Positions 12,174-23,600 of a DNA stretch of 64,000 nt are shown here, piece after piece. A program made the translations under genes and the position numbers. How positions within the stretch are numbered: position 1 is the first letter of the stretch; every line of letters starts with the position of its first letter. The notes below the pieces were generated by a model. It ran no database searches. It was not told where the DNA came from and worked only from the letters and a program-made list of their open reading frames with translations. The stretch is from Acanthaster planci (taxonomy: Eukaryota; Echinodermata; Asteroidea; Valvatida; Acanthasteridae), in NCBI RefSeq assembly GCF_001949145.1, contig NW_019091359.1:2226158-2290157 (forward strand), written 5' to 3'.

Positions 12174-13456
12174 TTAAGCTAAGCAATATCTGATCCTACA
12201 AAGCTCTTTCTTGAAATCCTGGCGGAATCGTCCAATCGCTAGTCCGTAAACCAGTGGATTAATGGCATTGTTGATATACAAAGCTAAAGCAAGCACATAA
12301 GAAGTCTCCAGATATACGGCATTGATGTCCGCACCAGCATGCAGAGCGAATGTTAAACCGTAGTGTGTGAAAAATGACAGCCACGTCAGGATAAGCACCA
12401 GGCTAGTGATGAAAAGCATCCTGGTTGTCTTACGCTGCAGGAGTACACCGCCGGGCCTCTTTGGAACTTGGTGTGTCCCGTCATCTGACCTTGAAGAGGA
12501 CCGTGTGTCCTTAAATATGGCTTGCTCAGCTTTCTTCGGTGTATGCGTTTTTCTCTTGATGTCTATCCGTGCTTCTTTCCGCAGTGAATTGCAAACGACA
12601 CTACTTGATGCGGTATCAGTGTTGTTGATATCCACCAGTGTCTGTTTGGTCTGTGAGATGCCTGCTTGATCCGAGGCAGCTGAATCGTGTCTGTGGATGT
12701 CTGTGGATACCGACACGGGTTTGTCGACATTTGCTGTGTCAAAGTTACCTCTGTCTTGTCCAGTGTTTATGACCTTTAAGGTGCTCTTGTCGACAACTGC
12801 CGAGTTGTATTCGTCTCCATCTTTTGGCATCTCATCAACGCCTATTGTGACGTGTTTCCGGATAATCGCGTAAATTTTTCCATAAGCCACTACAATTACC
12901 GCAAACATGGTCAAGAGAGAGACTATGTAGAGTGATACCTGTGCCTGGTATGCGACAGGATTTAACCGATTCGTGATTCTTATGAACTTCGGGATGGCAA
13001 TCAGAAGTGAAGTCAGTAATGTAACAATAGCAGCTACCTCACTGCTTTTGAGGGTGATGAAGAACCGCTTTTGTGGGCGGCATATACAGTCGTAGCGATC
13101 TAGCGCAATGACCATTGTGATTAAGCCCGAAAAAGCGATGGCCACATGCCCAACGGCCGCAATGGCACGAAAGACCAAATCGTTCTCATTAAATTTATTG
13201 GCCAGAGCTAAGGCCTTCTCTGCTACTGGGATGATCCTCAACGAGCAGACGGTCAGATCGGCCTAGGCCAAGGCCATGATCAGGACATGGGTGCTGGTCT
13301 TACGGGTCTTGGTCCAGTAGACACGGAGGATGAGGCAGTTACCAGGCACGCCAAAAAGAAGATCAGCAAGTTTACAATTGCTTCTGAAAGGTCAAACACG
13401 AATGAATCCTTTGACATGTCGTTTAACAGTTGGCTGGAATTCAAGGAGTTTTCCAT
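12174..13456 (-). pseudogene. GPCR array copy G2, broken by a frameshift and a nonsense codon
   Basis: Homologous to G1 along its whole length, from an ATG at 13456 (MENS...) to TAA at 12174-12176. Two lesions are visible. In TM1, the TTC-TTTTT run before GGCGTGCC is two bases longer than in paralogues, which shifts the frame. In TM2 the LAWADL tryptophan codon TGG is TAG (about 13263-13265). Downstream of that, about 355 codons remain open through DRYDCICRPQ, the long ICL3 (with KTTRMLFITSLV), TM6 TWLSFF, TM7 NPLVYGLAIGRFRQDF and tail RIRYCLA. The long open stretch suggests recent loss or a population-variable allele. No Cys pair at TM3/ECL2, as in the intact members. Confidence 0.88.
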
Positions 13457-15923
13457 TTTAACGAGACGGTTTCTTATAAGTGGTCACTCATAATATGTAA
13501 GCGCACAGTATTCGTAGATAACTGTTATCTCCTCTGACATGAATGTGCATGATGCATGAAATCACACTATAGAGCGAAGGATTGACGGCCGGTGTAGCCT
13601 TTGTGGCAAGTAAGTCGGTATCCAAGGTAACCGGAAAGGGAAACGTTTGCGTGTATTCTCCCATTTGCCATGACTTCAGCTGTGACGCTGAATATTAGGC
13701 CTTAGTGCCCTATTCTTGTTCGACTTAATGAGAGACACGACTATGGCGGTTGGCGTATTATAGAGTTTAGATATTATGCACTGGGGAAATGTTTGTACAT
13801 TAAGCTTGAAGCAGCAACTGTTGGGTAATTTGTGGAGCCTTGCATAACATGGACGAAACTATCCAAATTTGGCCACAAGAGTTTACTTTTTCGAAGGGGG
13901 AACACAAAATATCCCTATTTCGTCAGGGATTACCGCCGTGTTACTTTCCATTTGCACGGGCGTTTATTATAATTCTAAAATCATCGCCTTTTTTATTGTG
14001 AATCAAAGTTTTAGCGGTTGTGACACCACTTAGTTGTGGTGATTGTCTTGATGTGTGTAAGATAGATCTGAATCATTTTAAATTTCAAAATACCGCGGAT
14101 TGGGTTTCTAGATTTCACAACTTAATCACTCTTAAGACTCGAAAATCGTCATATCACTTGAAAGATATCTTGTAACAATTGGACATATCTTGAAATAATG
14201 AAGTAATGCTCTCACGTGATTAAAAGTAACTTATGCATGCCCTAAAATCTTTGCAAACACGAGCTTTTGAGATCCAGTTTGGAATTAGGCCTAAACACAA
14301 TACTCTCCATATACCGTTTCCACATTTCCACAAAAAGTCCCAATAACAGTCATAAGACGATGCATGACTCATGTTCAGAGCACCCAATACGATCATTGAC
14401 TGCCCCGTCAACTACCAACAGGAAACTGGAATTCGATGTCATTTCCATAAATTTGTCCAGGAAAACCATGCATGACTGGGGCCAACACTTCCAGCTATAT
14501 AATGCACAGCAAATTCTCCTTTGTGATGGCTATTATTTATGCACGAGGACCGGAGAAAAATGCTCGACAAGAGTAAGAATCCGAAGACAGGTGTCATTCA
14601 TTGTTGTATTAGCTTAATGAATAGCATTTTTAGGTAAAAAAAATTCTTAATTTTACCGATTCTCTTACTTTTAATAATACTTTTCACGAATTCAAGAAAT
14701 AATTATTTATAAATCAACAAAAAATCATCTTATTGCCACTTCTTTAGGGTACTGTTCGTGCTATATTTATCTTTGTTCTTTCCCTTTTTCGACATGTAGT
14801 CTTCTTAGCTTACAGTTAAGAGACATATCAAGTGGTATTCCAATGGTTTAATCAAACATCCAGTGTTTTACGTGATACTGCGGACTGACGAGACGATGTT
14901 GCATAGGACGTAGCTAATGGGGTCTTGATTACATGTCATTCATTCCTTCCGCGTTGACTCTGCCACTTAATGGTGATTTGAAACATGCTGATATCAGTCT
15001 TAGAAAAAATACAGTCCATTAAGGCCATAATTAGTGGCTCAACTTGGAGCACAACGATCGATTTCAAGGGCGCCATCAAGAGAGCGTTTTTTTCATTTCG
15101 TTTGACGCGTAGAGAGGTCACCTCCAACTTTGTGATGAATCAAATTAAAATTAAAAACCTCCATAACTAGTAGACTGGATTAAAACTGCCCAGATAAACG
15201 GCAGCAAAGTACGAGACTCGAAGAGTAGGAACAATTTCATCAAGAATTTTATTTGTGCTTTTCCATGTCGATTAAACAACGACTAAGATTTTTATCAACC
15301 CCTGCACATTTTGGCAGGTTGTTCTCAACGCATCTGAGCGCTGCAGTTTGGAAAGTGTGACATCACATATCTAAGACCCGGAAGATAAACCATGACAACA
15401 AAATTGAGAATTTAATTGTGAAATTATTTACAAAAGCAACACTACATGTCTGTTAAACCTTATTTTTGTTAGTGAACAATATGCTGTGTTGAATTTACAG
15501 ATTGAAATGATTCACTAATCGAACATGCCATATTTCTCATTTAGCCACACGAGATCTTTAAAAACATTACTTCATTATCCTCGAATTTTACCCAGTTTAC
15601 GTGTCATATTTTACACAGATAGGATTGATGTACTTTTTATTAGATTTTATCTCTCTTAAGACGTAGTTTTACACACCACACGAAGATACTGCATTCTTTT
15701 CTAGCGATGCTCCGAACCCGTGCGAGATGAAGACAGGGGCGTCATCACGGGCGTCGCCAGGAGTTTTCTTGGGGACCACTCCTTGCTGCCTCATCACGTC
15801 ACTTATGGTCATATTTCAACTATTAAATCGTTCATTCAGACTGCCCAAGTGCCCCTCATTCTCCACCTTAAACATGAGAGGATTTTTGTGCTCAAATTGT
15901 TGTCATTAAGTGAGATTTTAAGC
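13457..15923. other. intergenic DNA, with a short module-M-like patch
   Basis: No gene recognised. Around 14936-15010 the word GTTGACTCTGCCACTTAATGG matches the one in module M copies at about 21833 and, less well, at 38910. Translated on the minus strand this gives IKWQSQRGRNE, close to IKWQSQQKR in the 21.8 kb copy. The rest is AT-rich without evident structure. Confidence 0.4.
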
Positions 15924-17182
15924 TCAACAAAACCTGATCCTACAAAGATCTTTCTTCAACTCCTCTCTGAATCGTCTATTAGCTACTCCGTAGGCCTATA
16001 TCAAGGGTTTAGTGGCGCTTTTGATGAACAGAGCTAACATAACTGCCTCTGATATCTTCAAATCTGCGTGCTCGATGGTGGAATTTCCCACATGTAGCGC
16101 CACTGAGCGACAAACTAAAAAAATCGAAAATGGCAACAAGGTTAGGATATTAAAACACAAGGCTAGTGATGAAGAACAACCTGGTTGCAGGAGTACACCA
16201 CCGGACCTTTGGGGACGTGCTGTGTCCTGTCAACTGACCCAGGGTGGCACCATCTGTCTTTATCAGAGCCAAGCTGATCTCTCTGGATGGACACACGTTC
16301 AAGTAGTGTTTTCTGGTTGAGGTCTGCACCGAGACACTTCATACCCGTTTGCTTTCTGGACACATCACGAATGGCGTTACTTGATATTGTGAAGGCCTCC
16401 AGCTGCCATCGCATGGTGGTTTTTTTTATTTTTTTTTATTTTTTTTAGGTGCCTGGTTGATAAGAGGAAGGCGACACCTGGTTGTGGACAAATGTGGATA
16501 TAGATGGGGGATTGACATTTGCCACATGAAAGTTTTCCATGTGTTGTGCGGTGCCTTGCAAGTTTTCCGATCGTTTGCTGACAACTTTTAAAGCATAGTC
16601 GGTTGCCCTTGCTGGTTTCTCAACGTCACCTTTGACATGCTTCCGGATGGTAGCGTAAACTCTTCCGTAGGACACTATAATCGACACAAACGCGACCGAG
16701 AAAGAAAACATGTAGAGTGCTACCTGCGCCTGATGTACGGCATGATTCGACCAGTTCGTGATTTCTATGAAAGCTGGAGCTGTGACCACAAACGCAACCA
16801 GCAATGCGGCCAATCGCTATCTTAGTTCTACTGAGGGTGAAAAACCACCTTTGTGGGCGGCATGCGATCCAATGCGATCAGCATTACAGTAAGGAGGGAG
16901 GACATGACCACGTGCTCTGTGGCCCTGATGAAACAAAAGAAAATACTGTTCTCTGTACTTTTACTGGCCAGAGCAAAGGCCCTCTTTGATACCTGGACGA
17001 TTCTTAAGAAGCCGAGGGTCAGGTCGGCCCAGGCCAAGGCCATGATCAGGGCATGGGTACTAGTCTTACGGGTCTTGGTCAAGGAGACACGGAGGACGAG
17101 GCAGTTGCCAGGTACGCCAAACACGAACACGATGGAGTTTGCAATTATTGCTGACAAATCGAACACAGACGAATCCTGCAGT
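15924..17182 (-). pseudogene. GPCR array copy G3, heavily degraded
   Basis: Reads in pieces against the intact receptors: VFDLSAIIANSIVFVFGVPG in TM1, MALAWADLTLG in TM2, then LIALDR joined directly to MPPTK, because an 11-base deletion removes the YDCI part of DRYDCICRP. TM4-TM5 and ICL3 continue in another frame (16813-16445). A T-rich tract with interspersed A residues (about 16420-16447) sits in ICL3. In TM7 an extra six bases turn LIYG into LI-stop-AYG, and the inserted word makes TAGGCCTA. No ATG aligns with the paralogous start. It is clearly non-functional, and older than G2 judging by lesion count. Confidence 0.85.
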
Positions 17183-17765
17183 GTCTGCAGTGTGTTATTT
17201 TGATCTCAAAAAGCATAACGCATCAAGAGTGAAGACGGGGTGCGGCAGCTGTGGCGTGCGTACAGTGTTGGCGGATGACCGTACCCTTGGTCTCCGATCT
17301 AGTCCCATTGACAGCGAATGATTGATGTGACTGGTACCTTTCCTGAGGAAGCTGGTATCCATGGTAACTGAGAAGTACTAAGTTCCTGTTGATTGTAATT
17401 TGTTGTGACACAAGTGGAATAAACCATGCCTGTATAGTCCTGGTGAATTATTAAGAGAAAACTGTGCCTGCGATACAAGTTGGAAATGGGCACAGAACCA
17501 CAGTAAAATCGAAATATCTAACCACGCTTTATATAGGGCTAAACCGGTGAAGCACTAAATAGTGATAACAATTATTGAAATCAGTTCCCTTTTTTTTCTC
17601 AGGAACTAAAAAGTAGAACACGCAAGGTGGAATCCTTCAGGCAGTTTTGTCGTGGTTGTTTTTTCTTGGTTCTTTTTCCGAACGGAATTCTCTTCTTTTA
17701 GGTCGGCAGGCACATCATTTTGTCTTTTGCGTATGTTAGTATTCACCATTAATACTAATAGTTTG

Positions 17766-19109
17766 CACGCATGCACCTTTATTAGGTTTTAGAGTGTTAC
17801 TATTTTAAGAACTAGCTTCAGCCACCCACATGATGGAAAATTACAGTTAACAGTACTTTTAACCACAAAAATGATCATTCACTCGCTTGTTTATTATTGA
17901 ACATTTGAAAGCGCCGAACAAAGTGGGAAGAAAGCAGATTTCAATGGTTTTCCTTCCTTTTGCTCGTTAGCGTGTCACAGACGACTGATGTCGGTCAATT
18001 TATAACAGCCAAAATAATGAAATATTGATGCGATCCAGTTGTGGTTTTGTGATCGCAGGACCGTAGTCCGATATTTGTGTTATTGTATCGGAGAAGAAAG
18101 GTTTATACAGGCAGCAGTCAGCAGATTTTTTTTTATTTATTCCCGTGGGAGTTATATTAAAGTGGTGATAAATTTCACGGATACATACATGCATCTCATT
18201 TTATTGCCGCCAAATTATAGTCTCAAACTAAAAAGTATTGTATTAATTGTATCAATTGCTAGGTGTAAGATGGGAATTGCCAACGGGATCGCATTTTCCT
18301 GCAAAAGAACTGCAGTAAACAAGCCCATGTTTTGTTCGCTAGTCTGAAAAGTAGCCCTAAAAATTGCAGAAAGAAAAATAACTCTATCGAAAAGGGTCTG
18401 GTCACGTTGATTTCTGAAATTTTATCGGTATCCTCAGACATTCGCTTTACGTAGGCTACATACATAGATTTGTTTTTGGTGCGTTTACTGAGCAGCAGGC
18501 TATGATCGTGCAGGGCATATTGTGCTTCCGGTAATGTCAACAGCGTCTCTATTGTTAATGGTTACAGAGACAGATCAGACTACGCGAAACCAGACTGGAA
18601 TGAACTGGGCAAGACCAGACCAGTGATTTGAAATTCGTAGGTGATCCCCACATGGTGGAAAAAATATGGAATGCCCAATTTTGATATTCTGTTTAAAAAA
18701 AACTCTGTTAACTTCTGTTTGCATGCAACCGTTGTTTCTCAGATACAATAACGCAAAATATCGGACTACTATCACGCAAAACTAGTAGATAAAAAGACAC
18801 AAAACCACAACTGGATCGCATCAATATTTCATTATTTTGGCTGTTATAAATTGACTGACATCAGTAGTCTGTGACACGCTAACGAGCACTTCAAGATTTC
18901 ATGAATGTGGACTTTATACAAAAGGAAAGAAAACCATTGAAATCTGCTTTCTTCCCACTTTGTTCGGCGCTTTCAAATGCTCAATAATAAACAAGCGAGT
19001 GAATGATCATTTTTTGTGCTTAGAATTACTGTTAACTGTAATTGTCCATCATGTAGGTGACTTAAGCTAAAATAGCGACATTCTAAAACCTAATAAAGGT
19101 GCATACATG
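17766..19109. mobile_element. large fold-back element with about 340-380 bp inverted arms
   Basis: The left arm (17766-about 18105) and right arm (about 18728-19109) are reverse complements at high identity. Shared words include TGATCATTCACTCGCTTG, AAAGCGCCGAACAAAGTGGG and GATGCGATCCAGTTGTGG. The right arm has small insertions, one near the CATGAATGTGGACTTT stretch. The central roughly 620 bases carry no recognisable transposase. Outer ends read CACGCATGCACC and its near inverse GGTGCATACATG. A diverged piece of the central part (TGCATCTCATTTTATTG) recurs near 21495. This looks like a non-autonomous DNA transposon; superfamily not assigned because I see no clear target duplication. Confidence 0.85.
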
Positions 19110-19380
19110 AGTAGTGGGGGTCAGTTTAGTACAGTTTGACCTTTTCGACAAAAATAGCAAAAGGTCACATTAATATGCATAAGTATAATAATAATATGAC
19201 ATTGATATGAATAGGAATGAGGATAGGGTCAAAAATTATAGTACAGATTGACCTTTGGTAAGGGATAGGCATAAGGTCAGAAAGTTTGGTACAGGTTGGC
19301 CCTGCTGTATGGGATCAAATAGGAGTAAGGCCTAGCACGGGGTAAAAATTTTTGGTACAATTTGACCTTGCTTATGAAAT
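19110..19380. repeat. diverged repeats with opposed GGTCA / TGACC words
   Basis: Four imperfect copies of a motif of the form GGTCA, 13-17 bases, TGACCTT, each with GTACA in the spacer, begin near 19119, 19227, 19275 and 19338. The third and fourth have one altered half. It abuts the right end of the fold-back element. It may be a decayed minisatellite; the half-sites happen to match nuclear-receptor half-site consensus. Confidence 0.5.
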
Positions 19381-20330
19381 TATGGCACAACATGATGAAA
19401 GAGGATGAGTCATACAGTGTGTGATGGTATACTGGCCCACCAGGCGATCCTAATGTAATCAAGGAGCAGGAAGCGATAATCCCTACACAAAGGACCGTCA
19501 CTCGCCGCCGGGTTGTGAGTGATAATCCCTCGACAATGGACTGTACATAGTGGTGAGCTATGTCAGCGGACTATTGTGTTAATGATTACATTGTGTACAT
19601 TGGAAGTGAGCGTTGGTCCGACTTAACCTTCGGACACTAAAGGAGAGAGGGTGTCCAAGTGCTAACGGTCTTGCGTTTAGCTTACTATGGCTACCAAGAT
19701 TTGATCGATACGGGAAGAAGACCCTGCTGTCCCTAGCTGAATCTTTATTCCTTTGAACGAGAGTGTTTGACGTCGCTTTCCCTGTAAATGTATATGGTTC
19801 GGGCTCTGGCAGAATTTTTAAAATTCTTTGAACGGATGTTTTACGGCGGTTTAATACCCTGTACATGTATACATTTTTGCAAATTCAGTCAGAGCGGAGC
19901 GTTACTGTTGTTCTTTATTGTGGGAACTAAATGTGAAATACAGCATTATATAAAATTAAGAATTCTTGGGGGCGGCATGACGTCAGTTGGGGATTTTTAA
20001 CACATAGCAAAGGGGTAAATTTATTCGTCGTGCTGTGGAATATTGTGTAGAAGTTCCGGCCAATATCTGATCTGAGAATTATTATTCGATAGTCATACCG
20101 ATAAGTATAACACTAAATAAATTCGTTGGACTTTACATATTGGTTTCTGGTAGGTTGGTACTGGTACCGTTTTATTTCCTTTTGTTCATCATTGATTTTT
20201 TACAATAATTATCTTCGTAATTTTAAGAATTACTACAAGAGTGATTACAAGAAGTTTGTTAACTTTGAAATCAGAGGCATTACATTACTCATTCTTTTTG
20301 GAACTATTTGTCTCTACAGACTGTTATCTT

Positions 20331-21011
20331 TTAGGCATGCTCCTCTTCGTCATGAAACAGTCCGGCAAATTTTTCAGCATGTTTAGGCAAAACTTTATTC
20401 AAGGCTTTGTTGACGTTCATGCCTTTATCAAGTTTTCCATCGAGATCATCCACAATGTCCTTGTGAGTTTCATTTTCCCTTAAATGTAGGTAACTTGACA
20501 GGAACTCCTTAAAGTTGTCGAAAAAGTCTTGTTTGACTGCCCAGAGGGTCTTTCTGTTTGCCCTCTGCCTGGCTTGATCTTCATCCATACCTTCGTTGAC
20601 GTACTTGTCATATTTTTCATCCCGCATCCCCATGTGTTTCTCTAGCTTCAGCTAGCCAATCTTGGTAGGCGGCATTGTCTTCCCGTCTGAACTGTCTTCA
20701 TTTGAGGTTTCATCATCGACCTCCTCAACAGAATCCGAGTTTTCGTCAACTTCATACATGCCTGATTCCTCCTCAACATGGATATTTTCCATGTGCCTCT
20801 CTAGATTAAACTTCCGTCCGAAGCATTTGTCACACTGGTGACAGGCATATGGCTTGGCAGTATAAATACCATTCATGTTGACCCTGTGAAGGATGACCTT
20901 TAAATGACACCAAACAAATAAAATCGTTCCACATATCCTAAATATACACGTATTTACTGCTTCTGATTTGCATATTTCATTGCTTATTTTTTTCATTGTT
21001 TTATTGTTCAA
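20331..21011 (-). pseudogene. zinc-finger / acidic-helical repeat-family protein, frameshifted
   Basis: Two open pieces on the minus strand appear to be one former coding region. The upstream part (21011-20652) contains one C2H2 finger (CHQCDKCFGRKFNLERHMENIH) followed by an acidic Glu/Asp/Ser stretch. The downstream part (20633-20331) is helical and charged, with TLWAVKQDFFDNFKEFL and KALNKVLPKHAEKFAGLF. In between, another frame reads AYQDWLAEARE, which links the two parts, so at least two frame changes have occurred. Finger-plus-TLWAVK proteins are, as I recall, high-copy uncharacterised families in marine invertebrate genomes, probably transposon-linked. No function is assigned. Confidence 0.6.
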
Positions 21012-21360
21012 ACTGCTCTTTGTATTACTCTTTTACTCGTTTTATTACTATTTTACTCTTTTCATTGTTCAAATTGTTCTTTTTATAGTTCAAATTGATT
21101 TTTATGGTGTAAATTGATCTTTTCATTGTTAAAAAATATTCTTTTCATTGCTCAAACGGATCTTTTATTTTTATTGTTCAAAATGAACTTTGTATTTTCT
21201 GTTGGTCTTTTTATTGTATAAATTGGTCTTTTCAATGTATAAATTGCAGTTTTTATTGTTCAAATTGCTCTGTTTATAACTCAAATTGTTCTTTTTATTG
21301 CTCTTTCATTGTATAAATAATGCTCTTTTTATTGTTCAAATTGGCCTTTTTATTGCATGG
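20990..21360. repeat. degenerate minisatellite, about 20-bp unit
   Basis: Roughly fifteen diverged copies of a unit like TCTTTTTATTGTTCAAATTG. Copies vary in length and many are interrupted. It overlaps the 5' edge of the zinc-finger pseudogene. Confidence 0.8.
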
Positions 21361-21739
21361 GGAAATAAACGCCAAACATATACCGTCCAATGAGATCACC
21401 AAGGAGATTTTTAAACTTGATCCATCTTCTTAGCAAACTTTGTTGAGCTTCGTCAAAAGCCCATCGAGTACCAACCTACCAGAAATAAAAATCGTGCATC
21501 TCATTTTATTGTAGCCAAATAATATAGTCTTAAAAAGCTCATTGTATCCTGGGGATGCGAAAACCTGTCACTTTAAGTTTAAAACTGGTACAAGTCAGCC
21601 AATGAAATAAAGCATCTTAAAAACATTGACTATGGCGTGCAGAGATATCTGTTTTAGGAATAGAGATATCTCTATTAGGAATAGATATTTGTATACGCGG
21701 AATAAATGTTAACTTTGCACGCCATATAAAACGCGTATT

Positions 21740-22200
21740 ATACGCAATGATCACGATTGACGGAACGGTGTAGCATCAGTCATCGATAATTTGGTTGTGA
21801 TTACAGTTTTGTTTATACATCCTTTCTTTTCTGTTGACTCTGCCACTTTATGGCAAATCCAGCGCACACATCATTCTCAAAGTAAGTGTGTTCGATTCAA
21901 GCTGTATTACCGTCCTCTCTTGCACAACAAACCATTTCTTTAGGGATTCGCAAGATGATGACATTCTGTCCAATTAATAATGACACTGCGGTCTGGCCTA
22001 TAATATTGATTAATTTTCAGTGTGGTGCAACATTGTACTTTTTTTGTACAATTAATTAATTGACTACTGTCCTTTCGAAATAAACAACAGTAAAGACATC
22101 GTTGGTGATATTTACATAAGCAGGGTCTGGTTTTACCCAAGTTCATTCTTGGAGTCTTGTCGTAATTCTTTGTTCTACAGTCCAAGCCTTTGGGGGCAAA
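21740..22200. repeat. module M, copy 1 (partial)
   Basis: Shares a string of words with copies near 31.5 and 38.8 kb: GATTACGATTGACGG-type start, GTGTAGC..CAGTCATCGATAA, TTTGGTTGTGATTACAG, CTTTCTGTTGACTCTGCC, then TTTCTTTAGGGATTCGCAA. The content is non-coding or decayed; on the minus strand scraps of a common protein frame can be read. It belongs to the repeating unit that separates the GPCR genes. Confidence 0.7.
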
Positions 22201-22261
22201 ATGTTCATGTGTCGAACAACAAAGAACATATATTTGCGATTCTGCGCATGTGCGGAATAAA

Positions 22262-23600
22262 CTGAACTAAGTGACAGTGAAGCAGGACAACCTTCTTATT
22301 ACGTTGGATATTGTTTCCATGTACACGAACTGCCCGCAAGAAAAGGAATTATATCGGTTTTTCGATGCACTTGAAGAGGCCGATAACAGACTGTCTGCTG
22401 TACCGAAACCAACAAGAGCGCGCGCACGCTGTCTGTTAGAACTTATCATACATAGGATGCGTTCGATTAGCTTACACGTGTAAGTCAAACTTACACGAGA
22501 GCGTTCATTTAGCCATCACGTGATCCTCGTGCCTGCCCTGGTGTCAGCCACTACTACCCCTGCTGGCGAGCGGGTCTCTGGAGGCTGCCCGAGTGTAATG
22601 ACGTCACGGATGGACTGTTCGTGCATGGACGTACATGATGGAACGTGGCGGGGACTTGACCTTTTTCCTAGAATGCCCTGGCAAGTACACTGCAGCGTTC
22701 GATTACCCTCATTTCGAGGCTTCCCTTCGTGTAACACTGGTGTATTCAGGGAAGCTAATCGAACGCACCCATAGGAATATATTCAAATTCAATAGCAGGT
22801 TTTCAGACAGAAAATTGGCGTGGCTATGGGAAGCGAGTGCAGTCCGGAAATATGCGACATAACCCTGTACAAATATGAGAAAGAAATCATTCTCCCTCGC
22901 AACCCTTCAATCGTGAGCTACATGAGACGACGTCCTTATAATATTTGACAGTAGTGAAGGCAAAGCCGGTGAACTCATTACTGCCCGAAATCTTTAATTC
23001 ACCTTACGCTTAAGTTTACGTCAGAGATTTCGCACGACCAAGTAACTTTCCTCGATCTCGTCATATACAAAGGCAAACGATTTAGAACAGAAGGGAAACT
23101 GGACACTCGGGTAGCTACCAAAACACCGGATACATTTCAGTATCTTGCTCGAGATTCAGCCCACCCTAAGTCAGTATTTGGCGGACTGATCAAGGGAGAA
23201 GTTACGAGATATAAACGTATCTGCAGTAAAGATTTTAAGGAGAAGGTTGAGTTCTTCAGGGACAAACACATAAAATGTGGATACTCCCACGAAGACTTGT
23301 CCCTGCTCCCTCAGCAAGGGGAAACTCACAAGAACTTGAGCAGGCAGACTAGAAATGAAGAAAACGAGACTCCACTTGTCTTTGTCTTGCCCTACAATCC
23401 GCAAGTGCGACACTCATCTTTAAAACAGGCCCTTCTCAAAAACTGGGAATTAATCGACAGTGATGAATATCTTAGTGCGCTCTTCCTAACCAACCCCCTT
23501 ATTGCCTATAAAAGACACAAAATATAAAGGATGACCTAGAACGGTCGAGGATTTATTGCTCTCCACTATCCAAACAAGAAGAGAAAAAGGAACTAGATGT
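22262..23600 (+). mobile_element. Penelope-like retroelement relic (reverse transcriptase), decayed
   Basis: Translated pieces on the + strand match Penelope-like reverse transcriptases in order: LLITLDIVSMYTNCPQEKEL (22284 on), IGVAMGSECSPEICDI (about 22818-22865), VTFLDLVIYKGKRF (about 23043-23085), FQYLARDSAHPKSVFGGLIK with GEVTRYKRIC and GYSHEDL (23134-23300), and NPLIAYKRHKI (23493-23525). Several frame changes and stops separate them. I could not make out a GIY-YIG endonuclease domain downstream. The copy is dead. It is further interrupted by the inverted-repeat element at 22457-22774. Confidence 0.82.
22457..22774. mobile_element. inverted-repeat MITE nested in the Penelope-like relic
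   Basis: Terminal words TGCGTTCGATTAGCTT (left) and AAGCTAATCGAACGCA (right) are perfect 16-bp inverse copies. The direct repeat CATAGGA flanks the element within about two bases of each end, as expected for a target duplication. Removing the element restores the order of the reverse-transcriptase motifs on either side. A subterminal TTACACGTGTAA palindrome is present. No transposase. A related end fragment lies at 24660-24706. Confidence 0.8.
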
